NCBI GenBank assembly: GCA_035604335.1
Contig: DATNIT010000222.1
Location: 1-21,241 of the forward strand
DNA length: 21,241 bases
DNA from: DASZHJ01 sp035604335
GTDB lineage: Bacteria; Pseudomonadota; Alphaproteobacteria; ATCC43930; CGMCC-115725
Direction of reading: 5' to 3'
Part shown: piece after piece, positions 1 to 6,162 of the stretch
Layout: every line of letters begins with the position of its first letter
How positions within the stretch are numbered: position 1 is the first letter of the stretch
Position numbers and translations under genes: made by a program
Notes under the pieces: model-generated
What the model was told of the DNA's origin: nothing
The model's database searches: none
What the model saw: only the letters and a program-made list of their open reading frames with translations

Positions 1-557
1 GGCTCTCGGTTGTGGGCGAGCTCGGCTATGAGATCAACGTGCCTGCCTCCATGCATCTCGCGCTCTACCGTGCGCTCAAGCAGGCGGGGGCAGATTTCGG
101 GATGCATGAATACGGTTACAACGCGGTCCTAAGCCTCCGGATCGAAAAGTCCTTCGGCATCTGGTCGCGCGAGTTCACCCAGGCATACACCCCGGGTATG
201 ACAGGCATGGATCGCTGGATCGACTTCAACAAGAAAGACTTCACGGGCCGAGAGGCAGCACTCCGCGAGCGCGAGCAGGATGCGGCGAAGAACCGCTTGG
301 TGACGTTGGACGTCGATACCCTCGATGCCGATGCGTCGGGCTATGAGCCGATCTGGCACGATGGCAAGCGGGTCGGCTATGTGACCTCAGGCGCTTATGG
401 GCACACCCTTGGGAAAAGCATCGCCATGGCGCTGGTTGACAAGGAATTTAGCGCGCCCCGCACGAAGCTGTCGCTGCATGTTGTCGGGGTCGAGCGCCCG
501 GCGACAGTGATCGCTCCCTCGCCCCATGATCCCGAAGGCCGGCGCATGCGGGGATAG
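1..557 (+). CDS. Dimethylglycine/sarcosine dehydrogenase-like protein, C-terminal GcvT-type domain (5' end outside window)
   Basis: The reading frame is open to the left edge, so only about the last 185 residues are visible. The motif GELGYEI, a conserved feature of the folate-binding GcvT fold, is followed by YNAVLSLRIEKSFGIWSRE, KKDFTGREAAL and GYVTSGAYGHTLGKSIAMALV. These match the order seen at the end of FAD-dependent dimethylglycine/sarcosine dehydrogenases, where this domain passes the one-carbon unit to tetrahydrofolate. The ending (HDPEGRRMRG) is also typical of that group. A stand-alone aminomethyltransferase (GcvT) is less likely, because its usual C-terminus differs, but the missing N-terminus prevents a firm choice. 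The in-frame GTG at 12 is an internal valine inside the motif, not a start. Predicted cytoplasmic role: demethylation of N-methylated glycine derivatives. Confidence 0.8.
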   Translation, partial: LSVVGELGYEINVPASMHLALYRALKQAGADFGMHEYGYNAVLSLRIEKSFGIWSREFTQAYTPGMTGMDRWIDFNKKDFTGREAALREREQDAAKNRLVTLDVDTLDADASGYEPIWHDGKRVGYVTSGAYGHTLGKSIAMALVDKEFSAPRTKLSLHVVGVERPATVIAPSPHDPEGRRMRG

Positions 558-561
558 GGTT

Positions 562-582
562 CAGGCCATCATGATTGGCCTG
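562..582 (+). terminator. Possible terminator hairpin after the dehydrogenase gene
   Basis: CAGGCCA (562-568) and TGGCCTG (576-582) form a perfect 7-bp stem with a 7-base loop, five bases after the stop codon. There is no T-run behind it, so factor-independent termination is only possible, not shown. Confidence 0.35.
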
Positions 583-588
583 CCCTTG

Positions 589-608
589 GCAACACCGATG
601 CAACACCG
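589..608 (+). repeat. 9-bp direct repeat next to the tRNA fragment
   Basis: GCAACACCG occurs at 589-597 and again at 600-608, an 11-base period (about one helical turn). It lies 33 bases before the tRNA-Gln fragment. Short direct repeats near attachment sites can be integrase-arm or excisionase sites, but that role is inference. Confidence 0.4.
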
Positions 609-640
609 CAGAGAAAATGCTTTATAAATCAAGACCCCCC

Positions 641-690
641 GGCGGACTCTGACTCCGCGAATCTAGGTTCGAGTCCTAGTCCCCCAGCCA
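641..690 (+). pseudogene. 3' half of tRNA-Gln(CUG), likely att footprint of an integrated element
   Basis: The piece contains an anticodon stem (642-646 pairing with 654-658), a 7-base loop CTCTGAC with anticodon CTG at 649-651, a variable stretch, a T-arm (663-667 pairing with 675-679 around TTCGAGT), the 3' acceptor strand TCCCCCA (680-686), discriminator G and encoded CCA (688-690). No D-arm and no 5' acceptor strand (expected TGGGGGA) lie directly upstream; the preceding bases are AT-rich and then a C-run. It therefore cannot fold into a tRNA. Integrases of the tyrosine recombinase type commonly cross over in tRNA anticodon or T-loops and leave such a 3' duplicate at the far end of the insert. 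With this orientation the intact tRNA and the element should lie to the left. Confidence 0.75.
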
Positions 691-735
691 GTTGGCGCGA
701 GCCCGAGTTAATTGACGCGGCCTCGAACACCGCAG

Positions 736-954
736 TCAGGATGCCCACCGGAACTCGATCGCCACGTTCTGCCCTTCCACGTATCCGGCTTCCTTCAGTC
801 CTTCGCGGAAAGTAGCGACGCGATGGGCAAATCCGTCAGGCGATGCGCCATTTGGGAAGCCGTTGACGGGCATCGCCGGTTGCTGCGCCCGCGCGGCGAG
901 CGACCAGGCGGCCACCGCGCTGCCGAGAACCGTGATGAAATGCCGTCGCCTCAT
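736..954 (-). pseudogene. Truncated ABC-type substrate-binding protein (ABC_sub_bind family), N-terminal fragment
   Basis: The first 72 residues of a periplasmic binding protein of the large alphaproteobacterial 'ABC transporter substrate-binding protein' family (PF04392-like) are readable. They comprise a twin-arginine-like signal MRRRHFITVLG ending in AARAQQP, then the FREGLKEAGYVEGQNVAIEF segment. Full-length members have roughly 320 residues. Here the frame runs into a stop right after the conserved FRW motif, so about three quarters of the protein is missing. The start at 954 has a strong ribosome site (GGGAGGGAG) upstream, so the 5' end appears intact. The break lies within about 50 bases of the tRNA-Gln fragment, which suggests that a recombination or deletion cut the gene. 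It is probably not functional. Confidence 0.75.
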
Positions 955-1070
955 GCCAACTCCCTCCCGGGCTGAGGATTCTATTTTAAGAATTTGCGAT
1001 AGCATGCCAGGGGACCTGACATGGGTAACTCAGTGCAGCTCCTACAAGGTTCGCCACTTCGAATGTCGGG

Positions 1071-1172
1071 TCATGGCACGAAGCCGTAGTAGCGAACGGT
1101 GAAGGCAACCTCCTGGTCCTGAAAGTAGAGCGGACCACCGCAAAGCTCGGTGGGATAGCGGCTGTTGACCCA
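1071..1172 (-). pseudogene. Short coding-like C-terminal tail, family not recognised
   Basis: A minus-strand frame bounded by stops at 1173-1175 and 1071-1073 reads as a protein tail containing SRYPTELCGG and ending LYFQDQEVAFTVRYYGFVP. The composition looks like real protein (aromatic, alternating pattern), unlike the other frames here. There is no start codon and the frame is closed upstream, so it would be the end of a degraded gene. I cannot name its family. It sits just downstream of the diheme cytochrome gene and may be all that is left of a neighbour. Confidence 0.35.
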
Positions 1173-1201
1173 TCATCGACAATCGTGTGGCCGTTTTGGG
1201 G

Positions 1202-1669
1202 TCAGTCTCCCCATTGACGGCCACCGTGCCCGTCGTGACAGGCGGTGCAATTCGCGGCGGTTTTCACCTTGACACTGTTGAAGCGCTCCTGCGGGATCTC
1301 CCTGTGTCGGTAGCGCCAGAACGGCATGTCGGTGATGCGAAGCGGCGTGACCAACCGATTCAACCCGCGCAGGTACCGCTCACCCTCCGGTCCACTCCCG
1401 GGACCGTCAGCGGCGTGCTCGGTCAAGTAACCCGTGACGGCGGCGCGATCCTGATCATCAAGGCTCGCGTCCTCGCCGAAATGATGGCTCAGGTCCGACA
1501 TCAGGCTCCGCCAAGATCTCGCGGGAAGCAGTTGTGCCGGGTATGACATGTGGCATGCGCCGCATTGCTGCGCCGTGGTCTCTTCGGCGGAAGCTGGCAG
1601 AGCCTGCGCTGTCCGCACAGCAAGTTGGGCCGCGCAGAAAAGCACCAGAAGCGCACCGAACGCTTTCAT
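1202..1669 (-). CDS. Diheme cytochrome c (DHC family), periplasmic
   Basis: The 155-residue protein starts with a cleavable signal peptide (about residues 1-23; hydrophobic core GALLVLFCAAQLAV, end AQA-LP). It carries two c-type heme motifs: CGACH (36-40) and CTACH (141-145). The block between them (YPAQLLPARSWRSLMSDL, then HHFGEDASLD) is characteristic of the small diheme cytochrome c (DHC) family first described in Rhodobacter sphaeroides. There DHC is encoded with the oxygen-binding monoheme protein SHP and a cytochrome b561 and passes electrons to SHP. Length fits the family. Neither SHP nor b561 is visible nearby, so the electron partner here is unknown. The ATG at 1669 was chosen because it places the signal peptide at the N-terminus; no strong ribosome site precedes it. 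Confidence 0.85.
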   Translation of the reverse strand: MKAFGALLVLFCAAQLAVRTAQALPASAEETTAQQCGACHMSYPAQLLPARSWRSLMSDLSHHFGEDASLDDQDRAAVTGYLTEHAADGPGSGPEGERYLRGLNRLVTPLRITDMPFWRYRHREIPQERFNSVKVKTAANCTACHDGHGGRQWGD

Positions 1670-1958
1670 GGTCGTTGTGTAGCGAGATCGGAGATGACGC
1701 TGCCTTTTTCGAGTCCGAATGTTTTCCTCTTCGATTATAGGGCCGTTTGGCGAAAGCTCTGCGACCAGACCAACGCAGAATCGGCGGCCACACTTACATG
1801 AACCTTACGAACGAAAGGAATAGGGGCCGCATCTGACGTCGCGATAGGGCCGGCTCACGGCACTTCCCGGAAATGCCACCTGCGTCGAGTGAGGATCGCT
1901 TATGGCTCCAATGCGGACATCGGCAAGCTGTGGCGCGGCGTGTTTATGAGCTCACGCC
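1670..1958. other. Intergenic stretch, no gene recognised
   Basis: This 289-base stretch lies between the diheme cytochrome gene and the small membrane protein gene. Short frames exist on both strands, but none has a convincing ribosome site or protein-like composition. The promoter of the cytochrome gene should lie at its left end; I could not pick hexamers with confidence. Confidence 0.4.
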
Positions 1959-2165
1959 CTAGGGCGCTCCGCCGAGTGCCAGCAGGCTCAGCCCCACCAG
2001 TCCCGCCATGAGCCAGGTCGTGCCGCCACTCTTGTATAACATCCTGCGGTGCTCGTCGATCGCGGCCACGAGCGTGTCGAGCCGCGCTCCGCGCGCGAGC
2101 CGGATGTCCTGGACCAAGCTCGATGCCGTGGATACCAGAGCTTGTGCAGTCAGCATATCCGTCAT
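1959..2165 (-). CDS. Small hypothetical membrane protein (68 aa)
   Basis: The predicted 68-residue protein has an amphipathic, charged N-terminal two thirds (about 1-45, including SSLVQDIRLARGARLDTLVA and IDEHRRMLYKSG). One hydrophobic segment at the very C-terminus (about 50-66, WLMAGLVGLSLLALGG) suggests a tail-anchored inner-membrane protein with a cytoplasmic helical domain. The ATG at 2165 is preferred over upstream in-frame starts because AGAGGGT lies about 7 bases before it and the upstream extension has no protein-like features. It is transcribed in the same direction as the aminotransferase, 132 bases downstream of that gene, with several palindromes in between. I do not recognise a family. 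Confidence 0.55.
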   Translation of the reverse strand: MTDMLTAQALVSTASSLVQDIRLARGARLDTLVAAIDEHRRMLYKSGGTTWLMAGLVGLSLLALGGAP

Positions 2166-2241
2166 GGGGACCCTCTTCACTGAACGCCAGCGAGTATCGC
2201 CGGCGCACGAGTAAACGTGATCCCGGCAGGACCGATTCGCG

Positions 2242-2273
2242 GTGACGGGCGTCACAGGGTCAAACCTTGACCC
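2242..2273. promoter_or_regulatory. Two adjacent perfect inverted repeats
   Basis: GTGAC-N4-GTCAC (2242-2255) is followed two bases later by GGGTCAA-N3-TTGACCC (2257-2273). Both are perfect. They lie upstream of the small membrane protein gene and just downstream of the aminotransferase stop, so they could be operators for the former or an RNA hairpin at the end of the latter. There is no T-run. Confidence 0.45.
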
Positions 2274-2277
2274 AGGC

Positions 2278-2295
2278 CTGTGAACTCCGTCACAG
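2278..2295. promoter_or_regulatory. CRP/FNR-family type binding site (TGTGA-N6-TCACA)
   Basis: CTGTGA (2278-2283) and TCACAG (2290-2295) are separated by six bases. This gives exactly the TGTGA-N6-TCACA consensus known for E. coli CRP. It lies 113 bases upstream of the ATG of the small membrane protein and 3 bases past the aminotransferase stop. Use by a CRP-like regulator is inference; chance or an RNA role cannot be excluded. Confidence 0.4.
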
Positions 2296-2297
2296 CC

Positions 2298-3683
2298 TCA
2301 GGCGGCTTCGCGGCGGACCTCGTTCCACGTGTCGTCGAGGGCGCCGCGCCAGCGGCGCAGCATCTCGTCGACCTCGGCCTCGTCGATGACGAGCGGCGGC
2401 GTAAACACCACGCGGTCGCCGACCACGCGCAGGATCAGGCCTCGGCGCCTGGCGTGCCGGTCGATGATGCCGCCCACGCGTCCCGCCGGCGCATAGGGGC
2501 TGCGCGAAGCCTTGTCCTGCACGAGCTCGACGCCGAACAAGAGTCCGACGCCGCGGATGTCGCCCACCAAGGGATGCTCGGCTGACTTGTTGAGCTCGCG
2601 CAAGAGATGCGCGCCGACACGACGGACGTGGCCCACCACGTCCATCTCCTCGTAGATGCGCAGCGTCTCCAGCGCGACCGCCGCCGTCACGGGGTGGCCG
2701 GCGTGCGTGTAGCCGTGCGCGAAGGCACCCTGCTTGTCGGCGGCGGTCAGCATCGCCTGATAGATCCGGTCGCTTACCAGCAGTGCCGAGATCGGCTGGA
2801 AGGCCGCCGAAAGCGCTTTGGCGCAAGACATCATGTCGGGCTCGATCCCAAAGGTCTCGCTGCCCCACCAATTGCCGGTGCGGCCGAACCCGCAGATCAC
2901 CTCGTCGGCGACGAACAGCACGTCGTATTTGCGCAGCACTCGCTGAATCTTCTCGAAATAAGTCTTGGGCGGGAGGATGCCGCCGCCACCGCCCATCACG
3001 GGCTCCGCAAAGAATCCGCCGACGGTCTCCGGTCCTTCCGCGACGATGAGCTTCTCCAGCGCGTCCGCCATCCGGGTGGCGAACTGCTCCTCGCTCTCGC
3101 CCTCCTCGTGGAAGCGGTAGTAGTGCGGCATCTCCGTGTGCCGCATCATCGGCAGCGGCAGACCGAATCCCGCGTGCATGTCGGGCCGGCCGGAGACGCT
3201 GACCGCGGCGATGGTGTTGCCGTGATAGCCGCCCTTGCGGCCAATGATCTTCATCTTGGCGGGATTGCCGGTGGCGTGGTGATAGTACCAGATCAACTTG
3301 ATCGCGGTGTCGTTCGCCTCCGAGCCCGAGCATTGGAAGATCGCCTTCGACATGGTCTTGGGCGCGATCGACAGCAGCTTCTCCGCGAGGTCGATGACGA
3401 CCGGGTGCGAGGCCTGGCGGAAGGTGTGGTAGTAGCCGAGTTGCTTCATCTGATCGTAGGCGGCGCGGGCGAGGCGCTCTGGAGCCGTGAAGCCCAGCGA
3501 GGCGCACCAGAGGCCGGCCGCCGCCTCGATGTAGTCCTTGCCGGTCTCGTCGAAGATGCGGCAGCCCTCGCCGCGCGTGATGACGAGCGGGCCTTCGTCC
3601 CTGAGTTTCCGCAGATTGGTCTGGGGATGGACGTGGTAGGCAACGTCCCGTGCGGCAGGCGAGTTCGGCAACAACGTGCTCAT
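2298..3683 (-). CDS. Class III PLP-dependent aminotransferase (omega-amino acid:pyruvate type)
   Basis: The 461-residue protein has the class III aminotransferase layout. It shows AAAGLWCASLGF (about 54-65), the phosphate-binding SGSEAN (119-124), the GYHGNT motif (152-157), the cofactor-pyridine aspartate in FVADEVICGFGRTG (D260) and the Schiff-base lysine in SCAKALSAAFQPISA (K289). GYTHAGHP (324-331) carries the second phosphate contact. Length and motifs fit omega-amino acid/amine:pyruvate aminotransferases, which move the amino group of beta- or omega-amino acids or diamines to pyruvate in the cytoplasm. The exact donor (beta-alanine, GABA, putrescine, taurine and others) cannot be read from the sequence. 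The start is fixed by a strong ribosome site (GGAGGT, 3690-3695). It is divergent from the first ABC importer operon and shares its regulatory region, so it probably acts on the imported compound. Confidence 0.9.
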   Translation of the reverse strand: MSTLLPNSPAARDVAYHVHPQTNLRKLRDEGPLVITRGEGCRIFDETGKDYIEAAAGLWCASLGFTAPERLARAAYDQMKQLGYYHTFRQASHPVVIDLAEKLLSIAPKTMSKAIFQCSGSEANDTAIKLIWYYHHATGNPAKMKIIGRKGGYHGNTIAAVSVSGRPDMHAGFGLPLPMMRHTEMPHYYRFHEEGESEEQFATRMADALEKLIVAEGPETVGGFFAEPVMGGGGGILPPKTYFEKIQRVLRKYDVLFVADEVICGFGRTGNWWGSETFGIEPDMMSCAKALSAAFQPISALLVSDRIYQAMLTAADKQGAFAHGYTHAGHPVTAAVALETLRIYEEMDVVGHVRRVGAHLLRELNKSAEHPLVGDIRGVGLLFGVELVQDKASRSPYAPAGRVGGIIDRHARRRGLILRVVGDRVVFTPPLVIDEAEVDEMLRRWRGALDDTWNEVRREAA

Positions 3684-3703
3684 GGTGGCACCTCCGGGTC
3701 GCG

Positions 3704-3732
3704 AGCATAGAAAGCCTGCGCGGCGCCGACAA
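3704..3732 (-). promoter_or_regulatory. Candidate sigma-70 promoter of the aminotransferase gene
   Basis: Read on the minus strand: -35 TTGTCG (3732-3727), 17-base spacer, -10 TATGCT (3709-3704). Transcription would start about 14 bases before the ATG, just ahead of the ribosome site. The -10 hexamer is identical to that proposed for the divergent operon. Confidence 0.45.
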
Positions 3733-3781
3733 GGCTCGCTCGGGTCGCACCGCTGCGTCCGTGCGTCGCGATTCTATCGGG

Positions 3782-3809
3782 TTGTGCGGCACGGGTGGAG
3801 TGCTATGCT
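3782..3809 (+). promoter_or_regulatory. Candidate sigma-70 promoter of the first importer operon
   Basis: -35 TTGTGC (3782-3787), 16-base spacer, -10 TATGCT (3804-3809). The predicted leader before the ATG at 3880 is about 64 bases and contains a nested palindrome. Confidence 0.45.
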
Positions 3810-3826
3810 GCCCGCGTCTCAGATCA

Positions 3827-3852
3827 TGAGCGCCCGTGCACGCAAGCGCTCA
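3827..3852. promoter_or_regulatory. Nested palindrome in the importer leader, candidate operator
   Basis: TGAGCGC (3827-3833) pairs with GCGCTCA (3846-3852). Between the arms sits a second palindrome, CGTGCACG (3835-3842). The element lies between the predicted transcription start and the ribosome site of the binding-protein gene. It could be an operator or a leader hairpin. Confidence 0.45.
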
Positions 3853-3879
3853 AACAACATCATAAACGGGAGGTAGACG

Positions 3880-5130
3880 ATGCGAGTCGAAGGACGCAGG
3901 CATGTCGCAGTCAAGCTCGCCGTGCTGATCGGCGCGCTTGTCATGGCACCGACACAATTCACGGCCACACCGGCCCAGGCCCAGGAGACCATCAAGATCG
4001 GCTGGGTCGGGCCCCTGTCGCCGCCGGGCGGCTACGCCGAGGGCGCGCTGATGAAACAGGCGGCGCAGCTCGCGGCGGATGAGATCAACGCCAAGGGTGG
4101 CCTGCTCGGGAAGAAGATCGAAGTCGTCTTCCAGGATACGCGCGGCCAGCCCGAGGAAGGCACCGCGGCTGCCGAGCGGCTGATTTCCCAAGACAAGGTC
4201 GTGGCCATCACCGGGGAATTCCATAGCTCGGTGTTCCTGGCGGAGATGGAGGTCGCGCACAAGGCAGGGATCCCGATCATCGGCGTCGACGTCTGGGCGC
4301 TCAAGATCACCGGCAAGGGCTATCCGGAGGTGTTCCGCGTCGCCCCCAACCAGGCGCTGATTGCCGGCAAATACGCGGACTGGATCGCCGCCGCCGGCTT
4401 CAAGAACGTGGCTATCCTGTCTGAGAAGACGGACGGCGGGCAGAGCGCGCTCGACGTGCTGCTGCCGGGCCTCGACAAGCACGGCGTCAAGTACGAGAAC
4501 GTCGGCGCCGATCCGAACGCGACGGAGTTCACGGCGCAGATCGAGCGCTTCAAGTCGCACCAGCCGCCCTTCGACTTCTTCATGACGGAGTACTCGGAGG
4601 CGGGCGCGTACCCGATGATCTCCCAGGCCTCGCAGCTGGGATTCGCGCCGACAGCCAAGGTCGGGATCGCCAACTCCGGCGGTCCGGCGGTCGATCCGAC
4701 CTTCTGGAAGAACGTCGGCAAGGCCGGCGTCGGTCTCCTCACGGAGATCGTGAGCCTGCCGAAGTCCGCGGACAACGACGTGGGCAAGGCCTTCAAGGCG
4801 GCCTTCCAGAAGAAGTACAACGCGCCGGCGTCGCCGCAGTCGCTCGAGAACTACGACGCCATGCTGGTACTCGCCGATGCGATCAAGCGGGCCAACTCGA
4901 CCGACGGCAAGGCGATCATCGCCGCGCTCGAGAAGACCGACATCGTGCTCGGCCGCGGCAAATACACGTTCTCGACCGGCCACGATCCGGACTGGGCCTA
5001 TCACCAGTTCATGGAGGCCCCGGTCGCGCTGGTGCAATACGACAAGGAAGGCCAGGACTCCGAAGACGCACCGATCGTCTGGCCGCGCAACATCGCGACC
5101 AGCAAGGAAGTCTATATGAAGCCGAAGTGA
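3880..5130 (+). CDS. Periplasmic binding protein of a LIV/HAAT-type ABC importer (system 1)
   Basis: The 416-residue protein begins with a signal peptide (hydrophobic VKLAVLIGALVMAP, cleavage after PAQA near residue 34). It then reads TIKIGWVGPLSPPGG and AAQLAADEINAKGGLLGKKI, the typical opening of type I periplasmic binding proteins of the Leu/Ile/Val family (Peripla_BP_6). The tail after residue 340 (LGRGKYTFSTGHDP) is also normal for the family. It should capture an amino acid or related compound and hand it to the LivHM permease encoded just downstream. The ATG at 3880 is supported by GGGAGGT at 3868-3874. It is first in an operon with livHMGF and a dioxygenase gene; a 119-base gap holding a strong hairpin follows. 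The ligand is unknown, since members of this family bind amino acids, amides, urea and aromatic acids. Confidence 0.9.
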   Translation: MRVEGRRHVAVKLAVLIGALVMAPTQFTATPAQAQETIKIGWVGPLSPPGGYAEGALMKQAAQLAADEINAKGGLLGKKIEVVFQDTRGQPEEGTAAAERLISQDKVVAITGEFHSSVFLAEMEVAHKAGIPIIGVDVWALKITGKGYPEVFRVAPNQALIAGKYADWIAAAGFKNVAILSEKTDGGQSALDVLLPGLDKHGVKYENVGADPNATEFTAQIERFKSHQPPFDFFMTEYSEAGAYPMISQASQLGFAPTAKVGIANSGGPAVDPTFWKNVGKAGVGLLTEIVSLPKSADNDVGKAFKAAFQKKYNAPASPQSLENYDAMLVLADAIKRANSTDGKAIIAALEKTDIVLGRGKYTFSTGHDPDWAYHQFMEAPVALVQYDKEGQDSEDAPIVWPRNIATSKEVYMKPK

Positions 5131-5164
5131 GTCGTTGCTCGGAGATCTGACGTAAGGCACGTTG

Positions 5165-5220
5165 GCGGGGGAGATCTCGTGACCGGCGCAGTCGAGGCGC
5201 CGGCACGGGGTCTCCCCCGC
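5165..5220 (+). promoter_or_regulatory. Long two-tier hairpin between binding-protein gene and livH (system 1)
   Basis: The outer stem is GCGGGGGAGA (5165-5174) with TCTCCCCCGC (5211-5220); the inner stem is CCGGCGC (5183-5189) with GCGCCGG (5197-5203). Both stems are perfect and very GC-rich. No T-run follows and the permease genes continue, so it is more likely an attenuator or mRNA 3'-end protector than a full terminator. This would let the binding protein be made in excess over the permease. Confidence 0.65.
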
Positions 5221-5249
5221 TTCGACTTCGGGAGAGCACCTTTGGGGCG

Positions 5250-6155
5250 ATGAGCTGGGATTATTTCTTCGTACAATTCGCGAACGGCGCCGTCATCGGC
5301 ATCATCTACGCGATGATCGCGGTCGGCGTGACCCTCATCTTCTCCATCCTGAAGATCGTCAATTTCGCCCACGGCGACCTCTACATGCTGGGCGGCTACT
5401 GCGCCTATTACACGATCGAGTTCCTGGGGTTTCCGCCATTGGCGGCAATGGCCGTGGCGATGGTTGCGCTCTTCATATTTGCGATCGTGCTCGAGCGCCT
5501 GATGCTGACACCGCTCTACAGCGACCGGACCGAGCGGAAGGACGAGTATGGACTCATCGTCACCTTCGGTCTCGCCTACTTCCTGCGGAACAGCGCCGTC
5601 ATCATCTTCGGCCCGTTCGCGCTGAAGCCACCGTCCTTCATCCCGGGGGTCACGCGGCTCGGTAATCTGATTCTGACCAATGACCGCCTGGTCGCGGCCG
5701 GCATCGGCATCGCGCTGATCGGCGGTCTGCTCTATTTCATGCAGCGGACGATCTGGGGACAGGCGCTCGATGCGGTGAGCCAGTCGCGGGATTCCGCGTC
5801 GATCGTGGGCATCAATCCTCGCCGCTTCAACTCCTTCGCCTTCGGCATCGGCGCGGCGCTCGCCGCCGCGGCCGGGTCGCTGGTCGCGCCGATTTTCTCT
5901 CTCGCGCCGGACATGGGCGTGCTCCCCAACATTCACGCCTATGTCATCGTCATCCTCGGCGGTATGGGTTCCGTCACCGGCAGCATCATCGCGGGCGTGA
6001 TGCTCGGGGAGGCCGAAAATCTGTTCACCGCGTACTTTCCGGACCCGACGCGGGCATTCGCCTACTCCAATGCCTTCGGCGTGGTGATCCTCATGATCTT
6101 CCTGGTGTTCCGGCCTCAGGGTTTGTTCGGCCGGCGGCACCTGCGCATGGAGTAG
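5250..6155 (+). CDS. livH: ABC importer inner-membrane permease, LivH family (system 1)
   Basis: The 301-residue protein is strongly hydrophobic, with about eight predicted membrane segments. It carries the family opening NGAVIGIIYAMIAVGVTLIF followed by LKIVNFAHGDLYMLGGY, a signature of LivH-type permeases. The cytoplasmic coupling loop that contacts the ATPases is visible around WGQALDAVSQSRDSASIVGI (about residues 169-188). The C-terminus (LVFRPQGLFG) is also typical. It forms a channel dimer with LivM. The ATG at 5250 gives the expected N-terminus, though the preceding GGGG is only a moderate ribosome site. LivM follows after 7 bases. Confidence 0.9.
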   Translation: MSWDYFFVQFANGAVIGIIYAMIAVGVTLIFSILKIVNFAHGDLYMLGGYCAYYTIEFLGFPPLAAMAVAMVALFIFAIVLERLMLTPLYSDRTERKDEYGLIVTFGLAYFLRNSAVIIFGPFALKPPSFIPGVTRLGNLILTNDRLVAAGIGIALIGGLLYFMQRTIWGQALDAVSQSRDSASIVGINPRRFNSFAFGIGAALAAAAGSLVAPIFSLAPDMGVLPNIHAYVIVILGGMGSVTGSIIAGVMLGEAENLFTAYFPDPTRAFAYSNAFGVVILMIFLVFRPQGLFGRRHLRME

Positions 6156-6162
6156 GGTTCCC

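Noticed and set aside
548..566. GCGGGGATAGGGTTCA looks a little like the 5' half of tRNA-Gln (TGGGGGATAGTTCA) and could complete the fragment at 641-690.
   Set aside because: It lies more than 75 bases too far upstream, overlaps the dehydrogenase stop codon, and the intervening bases do not form a D-arm or a recognisable intron.
1042..1224. 60-codon minus-strand frame overlapping the end of the cytochrome gene.
   Set aside because: No ribosome site or protein-like pattern; a different frame in the same DNA (1071-1172) looks more like real coding sequence.
2607..3710. Long plus-strand open frame opposite the aminotransferase gene.
   Set aside because: It is exactly antisense to a well-supported gene, Arg/Ala/His-rich, with no family motifs; typical of GC-rich DNA.
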